Positions 6,249-13,517 of a DNA stretch of 32,315 bases are shown here, piece by piece (positions within the stretch are counted from its first letter, which is position 1; each line of letters begins with the position of its first letter). Origin of the DNA: a virus. The stretch spans positions 1 through 32,315 of IMG/VR virus record IMGVR_UViG_3300017692_000004; one strand, 5' to 3'. The notes beneath the pieces are model-generated. The model ran no database searches and was not told the origin of the DNA. It worked only from the letters and a program-made list of their open reading frames with translations. Made by a program: the position numbers and the translations under genes.

Positions 6249-6568
6249 GCAGCCAGCTCCAAGTAGTTGCCGTCAGAGAACTGGAGCGGCGATCCGTCTG
6301 AGAAGGTGAGGGCGCGTAGGGGCAATGAGCCGCCCGCGATCTGTCGGACAAGCTCGATGGCCTGCATCGGGATCATGCCGAGTGCGATTAGCTTCGCGGC
6401 GCTGCCGATACTTCCGATGAATGACGCAACCAGCTGGGCGAGCAGGCCGACCATCCCCAATTCGGAAAGGCGCCTAGCATTGCCTGAACCGGCGTTGATC
6501 TGAGAAGCCAACTCACGCGCTAAGGGCGGTGCGAATCCGACTTCTGCAAGGCGACGGGCATCTGCCAT
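6245..6568 (-). CDS. three-repeat helical protein (family shared with the gene at 21320-21568), 107 aa
   Basis: A 107-residue protein built from three imperfect repeats of about 26 residues: ARRLAEVGFAPPLARELASQ, ARRLSELGMVGLLAQLVASF and AKLIALGMIPMQAIELVRQI. The shared pattern is Leu-x-x-x-Gly-hydrophobic-x-x-x-x-Ala followed by a helix ending Gln-Ile. After the repeats come about 25 residues with a small doublet (FSDGSPLQ, FSDGNYLE). The same three-repeat layout occurs in the 82-aa gene in the head module, so the two appear to be paralogues. No function is known to me. The start overlaps the preceding 49-aa gene's stop (TAATG) and the end overlaps the next gene (ATGA). Confidence 0.65.
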   Translation of the reverse strand: MADARRLAEVGFAPPLARELASQINAGSGNARRLSELGMVGLLAQLVASFIGSIGSAAKLIALGMIPMQAIELVRQIAGGSLPLRALTFSDGSPLQFSDGNYLELAA

Positions 6569-6717
6569 TAGCGCGGCCTTCCTCGTTCAGGATCTTTCCA
6601 GATCGCCCGCACCTCTTCCAGGCTTAGCCCCGTGCGATCGGATGCCTCGCCATAGGAACGGCCTGCACGCAGCAGGGCCAAGGCATGGCGACGCGTGTCA
6701 TCAGCAATAGGCGTCAT
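6568..6717 (-). CDS. 49-aa helix-turn-helix-like protein inside the tail operon
   Basis: A 49-residue basic protein: MTPIADDTRRHALALLRAG at the start, then SYGEASDRTGLSLEEVRAIW and a basic tail. The centre has the spacing of a short helix-turn-helix (helix, Gly-turn, helix). Both ends are coupled: ATG 6717 overlaps the tailspike stop as ATGA (6714-6717), and its TAA overlaps the next ATG at 6568 (TAATG). Two coupled junctions are strong evidence that it is translated. A DNA-binding-type protein between tailspike and minor tail genes is unexpected. It could also simply be a small helical structural adaptor. Confidence 0.6.
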   Translation of the reverse strand: MTPIADDTRRHALALLRAGRSYGEASDRTGLSLEEVRAIWKDPERGRPR

Positions 6718-8450
6718 CCTGGGTCTCCTACAGAGGCCTTCCACGCGAAGTTGAGCGTACTCGCGGCGGCGCCAGTCGTCCGCACCGTGAACTGCGTGGA
6801 CGTGATAGTTGTGGAATCGAGCCAGATCGGGTTGCTGCCCTCGCCAATCGTCGGCGTGATCGAGATATCCTGCTGGCGAGGCGCTTCCGAAAGGCCGTGG
6901 CTGATGGTCACTGACGAGCTACCTGATGCCACAGCAGAGGTGCCGCTACTGGCGGTCACATACCCACGGTTGCCCCAAACGCGCTTGGTCGGTGACCAAC
7001 CCGTATGGCCAAAGAGGGATGCCACGCTCTGCCACCGCAGATCGCAGCCGGTAATCTCGTAGTCGTCGTTCAATCCGGCCAGATAGATGCCGTACTGGTT
7101 TACGTTCAGATCATCAGCGGCCTCGCATTGCAGGCCCTTGATGCTGAACTTGGTGACGCCCTGGCCGACGAACACACTGTCTCCGGCGGCGTTTGCACGC
7201 GCCCTAGGAACGCCGTCCACACGGACGTTAATCGTTTTGGTGCCGAGGATGACAATCCCGTTGTTACCGTTAAGATGCGTCTCAGAATCAATGACATCAA
7301 AGCCGTCGATCGCTGCGGTAGTGCCTGTCAGTGTAGACCCGGTGCTATCCAGAACGATGCCATTGGCCGAATGTGAACTCGCCCAATCGCCCGACGACTT
7401 GCCGCGAATGACCCGGCCCGTTCCTTGGGGGGAGATGGCAATGCCGCCGAGCGCTGTGTCGTAGAAGTTGTCATAGCTACGAAGGCTCGCAACGACTTGG
7501 CCATTGCCTGGCGAGACGAACAGATCGAAGCCCTGGCCGATGATGTCGTTGTTGTAGATCTTCAGCGCAGCGCTATCGTCCGTGAAGATGCCGGCTTGTA
7601 CGCCAGGCGGCTGATAGTGCATCAGATTGTCGTGGATGGACTGGCTTAGATCGCCGCCGGTTGCCCAGATCCGCCGCGCTCCAGCAGCGCCGTTGGCGAA
7701 CACATTGAAGTAGATATCGCAGTTCACGCCGGTCATTTTGATGCCACACTTGTCGGCGTCGAAAGAGCACTCAGTGACGAACGAGTTGCCGCCGGCCAGC
7801 AGCACAAACGGATCGTAGTTGGTGCGCGTGACGCTGCTGGTCAGGCGGCAATGCTGGATGGAACTGTCGTTGGCGCGGATCTCTACGCCGTTGCCCGTCG
7901 CTCCAGTGTGGATAAGTGCAGTGCCGAAGCCCTGGCCGCGAATGGTCACCGCAGGCCCGACAGGAATGACGATGTTGGTGTAGCGGAAGTTGCCGTATGG
8001 AAGCTCGACAACGCCGCCACCGCGAGACTGGGCGAACAGGACGGCGGCATTGATCGCAGCGTCATTGTTGGTCGCGTCGTCGCCAACCGCGTAGAACGGC
8101 GCCATCGTTGGGCGCACTATCTCAACCAGAGCGGCACCGGCGGTCCCGTCCGTGTATGTGGCCGTACCGGAATAGCCCACTAGGCCAGCGCCCTTCGCAG
8201 GGTCAGTGGAAGCGAGCTTGGCCGGGGTCACACTCAGGGCATCAATCGCCTGGCCCACACGCAAGGGCGTGACGATCTTGGCATTATCGACCCCAGATTC
8301 AGCATCCGCTTGTGAGGCCACAGGCCTAGCCGCATCGACTAGGCCCAACGGCGTGGTCCGATTGACGGTCACTCCATTGTCGAACAAGAGGGCGGCACTA
8401 CCGTTAGGCGTCCCTACCACCAGATCCTTGGGGCGAATTTGGTCAACCAT
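6714..8450 (-). CDS. tailspike with pectate-lyase-like beta-helix
   Basis: A 578-residue tail protein. Residues 1-110 form a head-binding and linker part (VDQIRPKDLVVG at the start, SGVDNAKIVTPLRVGQAID typical of phage tail fibres). From about 120, DATNNDAAINAAVLFAQ and GGGVVELPYGNFRYTNIVIP match the start of the pectate lyase superfamily (Pfam PF12708) right-handed beta-helix, which continues with repeated short strands to about 490. The last 80 residues (ISHGLSEAPRQQDISITPT and onward) are a beta-rich C-terminal domain of a type seen in many tail fibres. Tailspikes of this class are homotrimers that bind or cut surface polysaccharide. No catalytic residues can be assigned by eye. The start touches the collar gene stop (TGATG). 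Confidence 0.85.
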   Translation of the reverse strand: MVDQIRPKDLVVGTPNGSAALLFDNGVTVNRTTPLGLVDAARPVASQADAESGVDNAKIVTPLRVGQAIDALSVTPAKLASTDPAKGAGLVGYSGTATYTDGTAGAALVEIVRPTMAPFYAVGDDATNNDAAINAAVLFAQSRGGGVVELPYGNFRYTNIVIPVGPAVTIRGQGFGTALIHTGATGNGVEIRANDSSIQHCRLTSSVTRTNYDPFVLLAGGNSFVTECSFDADKCGIKMTGVNCDIYFNVFANGAAGARRIWATGGDLSQSIHDNLMHYQPPGVQAGIFTDDSAALKIYNNDIIGQGFDLFVSPGNGQVVASLRSYDNFYDTALGGIAISPQGTGRVIRGKSSGDWASSHSANGIVLDSTGSTLTGTTAAIDGFDVIDSETHLNGNNGIVILGTKTINVRVDGVPRARANAAGDSVFVGQGVTKFSIKGLQCEAADDLNVNQYGIYLAGLNDDYEITGCDLRWQSVASLFGHTGWSPTKRVWGNRGYVTASSGTSAVASGSSSVTISHGLSEAPRQQDISITPTIGEGSNPIWLDSTTITSTQFTVRTTGAAASTLNFAWKASVGDPG

Positions 8451-9211
8451 CAGAGCGACGCCTTGATGATATAGTTGACCACCAAGGAGGGCTGGACGTT
8501 CGGGTGCGCCTGCCCTCCGCCGCCTTGGCCGATGGAGATGCCGGTAGTGGCCGGCGTCGTGCTGCCGCTGACGATGTTGTATGGCGAGCCGACGCCGATT
8601 GACGCACCACCTGATGCGATCTGGTTCCCTAGGCTGTGGATATGTCCTGGGTCATTGACGGGGTGGCTGTGAGGTGCAAGCTGTGCCTCTGTCAGCGTCA
8701 CCGACTGCGAACCAACCTGCGCGCCGAGACTTGCGCCGCCGGTTAGCCGGGACGCACTCGCCCCTCCCATGTCATCGCGGCCAGCAGCGACGTTGCCCCG
8801 CATATCGGGGGCATTGAATGTGGTGGTTCCGTTGCCAGCGCCGTACGAAGTTCCGATCACCGCGAACAAAGCCGCATAGTCAGCGCGGCTCAATGCCTGC
8901 CCGTAGCAGAGTGCGAAGCCATCCGGCGCCACTGCACCCGCGAACGGGAGAAGGGCACCGACTGGAATGCCTGCTTGACCTACTGTGGCGAGGTCCGTTG
9001 GCAGAGCGCCAGGCTGTGCATTGCGGATCGCATTTCCGCCCATATCGAGCGGCGCTCGCATGCCACCCGCGCCGTTGCGATCGAGCGAGTTGCCGAGTGC
9101 AGCAGCGATATCCTGCATGGCAGGGTTGTGCTGCGTCGGCAGCAGCGTATCGCCGCTTGAGACTAGCGTGCCAGGTGGAAGGGAATAGCCGCCGTCAGGA
9201 CTGCGAGGCAC
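8450..9211 (-). CDS. phage tail collar domain protein
   Basis: A 253-residue fibre protein. N-terminal LPPGTLVSSGDTLLPTQHN and NSLDRNGAGGMRAPLDMGGN are standard in phage tail-fibre attachment regions. VGALLPFAGAVAPDGFALC, SRADYAALFAVIG and TTTFNAPDMRG at about residues 80-140 are the hallmark of the phage tail collar domain (PF07484). LAPHSHPVNDPGHIHSLG is a His-rich loop of the type that holds metal ions in such fibres. Start GTG 9211 has GGAG about 9 nt upstream. It is the first gene of the host-contact block and probably forms the fibre that carries or accompanies the tailspike. Confidence 0.85.
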   Translation of the reverse strand: MPRSPDGGYSLPPGTLVSSGDTLLPTQHNPAMQDIAAALGNSLDRNGAGGMRAPLDMGGNAIRNAQPGALPTDLATVGQAGIPVGALLPFAGAVAPDGFALCYGQALSRADYAALFAVIGTSYGAGNGTTTFNAPDMRGNVAAGRDDMGGASASRLTGGASLGAQVGSQSVTLTEAQLAPHSHPVNDPGHIHSLGNQIASGGASIGVGSPYNIVSGSTTPATTGISIGQGGGGQAHPNVQPSLVVNYIIKASL

Positions 9212-9236
9212 CGTTTCGTTCTCCGTGTCAGGGAAA

Positions 9237-9255
9237 GCGAAAGGGGGTCAGTCGC
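9237..9255 (-). repeat. 19-nt direct repeat, copy 1, in the leader of the collar gene
   Basis: Plus-strand GCGAAAGGGGGTCAGTCGC matches 14335-14353 in 18 of 19 positions. Both copies lie just upstream of a minus-strand start codon: here 25 nt before GTG 9211. This lies in the 145-nt divergent gap 9212-9356, which otherwise holds no gene. A regulatory role (promoter or operator on the minus strand) is possible, but only two copies are seen. Confidence 0.45.
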
Positions 9256-9356
9256 GGGCAGTGATTTCGGTAAGGGTTTTAGCATTACGAACGGCAGTAC
9301 GCAAGGATGTGCTTCAGGCATTGATTGAGGCACGTCACGTAAGGTAAGAGCAGAGA

Positions 9357-9647
9357 ATGATCATAGCATTATCGACAGCGTTGGCCCTGTTAATGTCTCA
9401 GTCGGCATCGCCCGCTCAAGGTGGTGTAGAATTTGAGACGTTTTCAGGGCCTGCAAAGTTGATAGCATTCTCTGGCGGCATCGCGATAACTGATTACCCA
9501 TCTCAGCAAAGATGCGAGTCTGCCAAGAAAGCTTTGTTGTATATGTTGGAAAAAGAGAACGAGAATAATCCGCCCAAGTATCTTCCAGGTGGCGGAACGA
9601 TATATACTCCTCGCTTAAACGCACGTGCCTTTTGCTTCCCCGGATAA
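9357..9647 (+). CDS. secreted hypothetical protein, moron gene 1, 96 aa
   Basis: A 96-residue protein with an N-terminal signal peptide (IIALSTALALLMSQSASPAQ, likely cut after about residue 20). The mature part of about 75 residues includes two cysteines (QRCES, RAFCFPG) that could pair. No family is recognised. It is on the plus strand between two minus-strand virion genes and is clearly richer in A+T than its neighbours, the pattern of a moron expressed from its own promoter, for example in a lysogen. No convincing promoter was identified in 9256-9356. Periplasmic or outer-membrane action such as exclusion of other phages is a guess. Confidence 0.65.
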   Translation: MIIALSTALALLMSQSASPAQGGVEFETFSGPAKLIAFSGGIAITDYPSQQRCESAKKALLYMLEKENENNPPKYLPGGGTIYTPRLNARAFCFPG

Positions 9648-9648
9648 C

Positions 9649-9888
9649 ATGGGCAGCATTTTCATCTCGACTTTTCTCAAGAGCGTTATCTTCTCGGCTT
9701 GGTCTTGGTTTAAGGCGCGGAAGGCACGCCAACCAATACCGTTAAAATTGAGAAACGGTGTTCATGTCCCTTGGGGCTTCACACACAAAGTCGATCATTA
9801 CGGGCGAAAGTTCACCATCGCATGGTGGATAATGATGGCTATCCTGCTATCCATTGCGGCGATTAAGGCGATTTGCGGCACCCTCTAG
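9649..9888 (+). CDS. small membrane protein, moron gene 2, 79 aa
   Basis: A 79-residue basic protein from ATG 9649, 1 nt after the previous stop. It has a weakly hydrophobic N-terminus (MGSIFISTFLKSVIFSAW), a basic loop (KARKARQPIPLKL) and one clear membrane span near the end (IAWWIMMAILLSIAAIKAI). An in-frame start at 9625 would overlap the upstream gene by 23 nt and is less likely. The AT-rich composition matches gene 1, so the pair was probably acquired together. Its TAG shares CTAG 9885-9888 with the stop of the opposing ejection-protein gene. No family recognised. Confidence 0.6.
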   Translation: MGSIFISTFLKSVIFSAWSWFKARKARQPIPLKLRNGVHVPWGFTHKVDHYGRKFTIAWWIMMAILLSIAAIKAICGTL

Positions 9889-12533
9889 CGGGGCAATAAG
9901 CCATTTACAGCAGCACTGGTGCCAATTGTCCCACCACGGCTAGCATAGTCTTCAAGCTGCTGGCCGACACGCAAGGCAAGATCTGGCCTTTCCAAAAGCA
10001 AGCGCTCAATCGACCGCTGTGACGCGCGAGAGCCACCCGCCATAAGGGCGAGCGTGACACCAAGACCCGCGCCGGCACCGGCACCCGTGTCTCCCGCGAC
10101 ATAGCCAGCCCCGCCGCCTGCAACGCCACCCACGCCCAGACCCGCGACAAGCGCGCGCGTTGCCGTACCGCTGTCAGGCAATTTGGAGGGAAGGATTGCC
10201 TGCCCCGCGTTTGCTAGGTCTGCGAATGGCCGATTTCCAGAAGCTGAGTTGACCCGCCCTGTCAGCCGCGTGGCACTTGCAGCATCCGCGCGATTAAGTT
10301 GCGCCGGAGTGAATAGTTGATCCTCTTGGCTCTTGGCCGCATCGACCGCCTGCGCCAGCACGTTCATGCGACGGTTGCCTTGGTTCGCATCAACAAAACC
10401 CTGGTAGGCGCCGGGGTTCTGCCTCTCCAGCGCAGCTGCAAGCGCATCCTGGCCCCCGCGCATGGACTGCGCGATCTCATGACCGTAGTCGCCGTTCGCG
10501 CGCTCTCGGCCTGTACGTGCCATGCCGCGATATGCTTCTTGGAAGCCGCGCCCGGTCATGGCCTCCGCTACTGGATCAATGGCGCCATCAACCCTCGACT
10601 GAAGGCCCGCCATGGCGGCATCTTGAGCGCTGTTCACATTGGGGATGCGCTGGATGCCCGCCACCACGTTGGCAAGGTCTTGTCCAAGCTGAGGATCATT
10701 TGTGTCGATACGCACAGGATCAAGGGCAGTCCGATAGCTCTGCTGGACTGCGCCCTGCAATTGGCCAAGCCCGGCGGCGCCATAGTCCTGGACCTGATTG
10801 CCAGTAGTCTCCGCACCGATGTCGAACGCGGCATGATTGAAGCCTTGCAAGCCTTCCATACGCCGCGCTTCGATCATGTTCCCGACACCGGGGATGCTGG
10901 TTAGGGCATCCTCCACCTTTTTAACGCCCCGACCAACAGGGCCGCTCTGACTCAATATCTGCCCAACGGTCAGGGGTACTCCGGTTTCGCGCAGGTACTG
11001 GACGGCAGGGTCACGAACGCCGCGAGCAAGGGAGCTTGCCACGTTCATGGCGCCATCGCCGATCGCACCGCCTGCAACGCCAAGGCCCGCTCCAATGGCG
11101 GCATCACGCAGGCCATTACCGTCTTGAGCGCCGTTGAAGCCGGTGACTGCGCCATAAAGCGCATCTGCGGCACGCGGGGCATACTGTGCGATGGCAGTTG
11201 GCGCACGAGCAGCCACGCCCGCCTCAACAGCGCCGGCGCCCGCGATGCCGCCCAAGATAGATCCTGCCATGGACGCATTCGGACTTGTTTGGCTCATGGC
11301 GTCGAGGGCGCCTTGACCTTTTTCGCCCGCGAGCATGCCAACAGTCCCGGCGGTGGCTGCATTTGCCATCTGCGCCGTGAATGCTCCCGGTGCTGAGCCA
11401 GCTGCCTGCTGCAACAGACTCAGTGGTTCGCGACGCACCGCGTTAGTGCCGCTGTATGGGCGCCCGGACTTGATTTGAGCCTGGACTGCACTCCATTCAG
11501 CAGGATTGATAGGGCCAAAACCTTGCTTTTGCAGGATTGCGTCAATCTCAGCTTTAGATGCCCCCGCATTGACCATGCTGTCGATCATGGAGGCCGCGCG
11601 CTTATCCTGCACCTCACGGAATGCCCCACTTGCTACAGTTTGGCCAGCAGGCGCATTAGGCTGGTCCCATGGGCTCCGTGGAGCCCCACCGGAACTGCTG
11701 GATTGCGAGGGCGGGTTCGCTCCTGGCAGGGCGCCCGAAATGGCACCGATAGGGCCCTGCTGATCATTTTGGCTGCTATTTGCCTGCCCAGGCGTTGCGG
11801 CAAGCGCAGCCTCCAGCCCAGGGGTCTTGTAGGGGCGATAGCCATTGTCGGGGGTGTAGTAGTCAGCTGCTTCTCTTATTTGACCCTGAAGCTCCGACCG
11901 GAACCGCAAGAGCTTTTGCGTTGCCACCTCTGGAGTGTCCGTGACTGTGGGGACAAAAGGCGTGAAGCGAGGCGCTTCAGACGCTGACACCGCCGCGCCG
12001 GACAAATCATGGATCTTTTGGGCGCCTACAGCGGCGACCAACGACCGTGTAGCCGTGCCTTCTGGATCATGCCATTGCGTAAACTTGTCGCCAAGCATAC
12101 CGGTCCCGGTCCCGATGGACTGTGGGCGGGTCCTAAGGCTTGCCAGCGCCTCATCAATCGAACGAAGCGCCTTTAGGTTTTCTTGCACCCCAGTCGCTGC
12201 GCCGGCAGGAATGTTGGCGAGTTTGCCGGCGGTGGCCTTTGGTGTGCCATCAGCGTTGTGCGTGGCTTCAAATTCTCTACGCTGTCTGTCAGCCGCCTCA
12301 TTCGCACGCGTCTCTGCCGCCGCCGCACGATCAGATGCTTCCCGAGCCAGGCGCAGACGCTCACGCTCCATCGCCTGATCCTCGTCCTTGCGCCCCTCGT
12401 CGCGAGCGCGAAACGGGTTCGAGATGATCGTGGCCTGGCGTCCGCCGCCCTGTGCCGGGCCCTGCATTGTCCACGGCTCGCCAGCAGCGCTCCGCGTATA
12501 GACATAGCCGTTGTAAGTACGCGTTTCGGCCAT
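9885..12533 (-). CDS. ejection (DNA injection / internal virion) protein, 882 aa
   Basis: A very long Ala/Gly/Gln-rich protein from ATG 12533, chosen because it overlaps the upstream stop (TAATG) rather than the in-frame 12563. Residues 40-90 are charged and coiled-coil-like (ARDEGRKDEDQAMERERLRL). Further on there are Gly/Ala-rich hydrophobic stretches (DAAIGAGLGVAGGAIGDGA at about 490, GVGGVAGGGAGYVAGDTGA at about 805) and an ending QQLEDYASRGGTIGTSAA. Such proteins in P22-like phages (compare gp16/gp20, from knowledge of the group) are ejected into the cell with the DNA and help form a channel through the envelope. Size, composition and place downstream of head-completion genes fit this. 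No enzymatic domain was found. Confidence 0.72.
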   Translation of the reverse strand: MAETRTYNGYVYTRSAAGEPWTMQGPAQGGGRQATIISNPFRARDEGRKDEDQAMERERLRLAREASDRAAAAETRANEAADRQRREFEATHNADGTPKATAGKLANIPAGAATGVQENLKALRSIDEALASLRTRPQSIGTGTGMLGDKFTQWHDPEGTATRSLVAAVGAQKIHDLSGAAVSASEAPRFTPFVPTVTDTPEVATQKLLRFRSELQGQIREAADYYTPDNGYRPYKTPGLEAALAATPGQANSSQNDQQGPIGAISGALPGANPPSQSSSSGGAPRSPWDQPNAPAGQTVASGAFREVQDKRAASMIDSMVNAGASKAEIDAILQKQGFGPINPAEWSAVQAQIKSGRPYSGTNAVRREPLSLLQQAAGSAPGAFTAQMANAATAGTVGMLAGEKGQGALDAMSQTSPNASMAGSILGGIAGAGAVEAGVAARAPTAIAQYAPRAADALYGAVTGFNGAQDGNGLRDAAIGAGLGVAGGAIGDGAMNVASSLARGVRDPAVQYLRETGVPLTVGQILSQSGPVGRGVKKVEDALTSIPGVGNMIEARRMEGLQGFNHAAFDIGAETTGNQVQDYGAAGLGQLQGAVQQSYRTALDPVRIDTNDPQLGQDLANVVAGIQRIPNVNSAQDAAMAGLQSRVDGAIDPVAEAMTGRGFQEAYRGMARTGRERANGDYGHEIAQSMRGGQDALAAALERQNPGAYQGFVDANQGNRRMNVLAQAVDAAKSQEDQLFTPAQLNRADAASATRLTGRVNSASGNRPFADLANAGQAILPSKLPDSGTATRALVAGLGVGGVAGGGAGYVAGDTGAGAGAGLGVTLALMAGGSRASQRSIERLLLERPDLALRVGQQLEDYASRGGTIGTSAAVNGLLPR

Positions 12534-12820
12534 TACCGGCCCCTTCCTAGTACGAAGTGCCAATGCGGGCCGGTGGCATTCTTCGACGGGTGGTTCACCT
12601 CATCGATCGCTTCGACCAAGCCGTAACCTTGCTTCTGGATTGCCTGCTTGGCCTGTGCGAAGCTCATGCCTGGAATAGGCGCGATATCGACCGCCGCATG
12701 GCTCTTCGTATGCCATGAACTGGGATTGGCGCGGCTGAGCGAGTGGCTAGGCGGACGATAACCGCTGGTCACACGTGCATCGGGGAAGATGCTTTTGAGC
12801 GCACCCACTCCGTTAGCCAC
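12533..12820 (-). CDS. M15-like peptidase domain protein (putative virion-associated murein hydrolase), 95 aa
   Basis: A short protein with a peptidase M15 (VanY/VanX-like, Zn-dependent D-Ala carboxypeptidase) pattern: VTSGYRP at 17-23, HTKSHAAVDIAP with His41 and Asp45, and PHWHF with His86 and His88. Together these give the usual His/Asp/His metal site. Glu70 or Glu74 may be the catalytic base. The start is uncertain: GTG 12820 overlaps the upstream stop by 8 nt, an ATG at 12919 would give an overlap of about 107 nt with no sensible sequence, and the frame runs on to 12994. At 95 residues it is a bare domain. Being next to the ejection protein, it may open the murein locally during DNA entry. 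Confidence 0.65.
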   Translation of the reverse strand: MANGVGALKSIFPDARVTSGYRPPSHSLSRANPSSWHTKSHAAVDIAPIPGMSFAQAKQAIQKQGYGLVEAIDEVNHPSKNATGPHWHFVLGRGR

Positions 12821-13517
12821 CGGGGCGAAAGCTACCAGACGCGGGTGGCGTCTGACCTCCTTGTCCGAAGTCGAAATCGGGCGGGAGTGTTTTGGGTGGG
12901 GCAGCACCCTGCGGAACATTCGTTTGTGGCTGTCCCTGCCCTGCAAGCGCCTGCTGCACCAGGGATTGAGGCCCGAAGGCGGTCCTCCCGTCACCTAGCG
13001 TGATGTTGGTGAACGGATCTGTCCGGGTGGTCAGCAGTTCTTGTGCTTTGGCCGTGTATTCCGGTGTTCCCGGCTGAAACCCTGCTGCACTCAGGAGGCC
13101 TTCGAACTCGAATGGCATGCGCGGCTTGGGATTCTGCCGATCATACTGCATCTTGGCGAACTGCTGCACCTGAGGCGAGGCATAGGGGCTTGTCAGTCCG
13201 GCAGTCACCGCGTCCTTGTCGCCGCCCATTATCGCCTTCAGAAGGGCGTCGCTCTCGGAGCGATTGGCCGCGTCCTGCTTACCAAGAGATCGGCCCTGTA
13301 GGGCGCCAGTGACGTTGTTCGCCACACGGCCCAAACCTTCCCAAACTGACCCGACCGGCGAGAAGTCGGCCTTCATCTGGCCTTGCGCAATCTCGCGCTG
13401 GGCCATGATCTGTTCCGGCGTCAGGCGCGCGCCACCCTGTCCCCAAACGAATGGGGCAGAGGGCTGCTGGTCAGGAAAGTCCTGCCACCCGATCGGCAGC
13501 TTGCTAGCCCCTATCAT
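12813..13517 (-). CDS. hypothetical virion protein, 234 aa
   Basis: A 234-residue Gln/Gly/Pro-rich protein (MIGASKLPIGWQDFPDQQPS at the start). The middle (LTPEQIMAQREIAQGQMKAD) is helical and the end is a low-complexity Gly/Pro tail (QGAAPPKTLPP, FGQGGQTPPASG). Composition and position, between two other Gln-rich structural genes and the ejection protein, suggest an internal virion or ejection component. I cannot name a family. ATG 13517 overlaps the upstream stop (ATGA, 13514-13517). The 3' end overlaps the M15-like gene by 8 nt if GTG 12820 is its start. Confidence 0.6.
   Translation of the reverse strand: MIGASKLPIGWQDFPDQQPSAPFVWGQGGARLTPEQIMAQREIAQGQMKADFSPVGSVWEGLGRVANNVTGALQGRSLGKQDAANRSESDALLKAIMGGDKDAVTAGLTSPYASPQVQQFAKMQYDRQNPKPRMPFEFEGLLSAAGFQPGTPEYTAKAQELLTTRTDPFTNITLGDGRTAFGPQSLVQQALAGQGQPQTNVPQGAAPPKTLPPDFDFGQGGQTPPASGSFRPGG

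Noticed and set aside
7907-7915. Perfect DnaA box (TTATCCACA on the minus strand), with a near match at 4921-4929
   Set aside because: Single sites inside the tailspike and glycosidase genes, far from the replication module; expected by chance at this length.
9256-9356. Promoter for the moron pair
   Set aside because: TTGATT with GTAAGA 17 nt later is present but would put the transcript start at or beyond the ATG; no other good pair was found.
12821-12994. Upstream extension of the M15-like gene
   Set aside because: Sequence is Arg/His/Pro-rich without family similarity and covers the end of the preceding gene.
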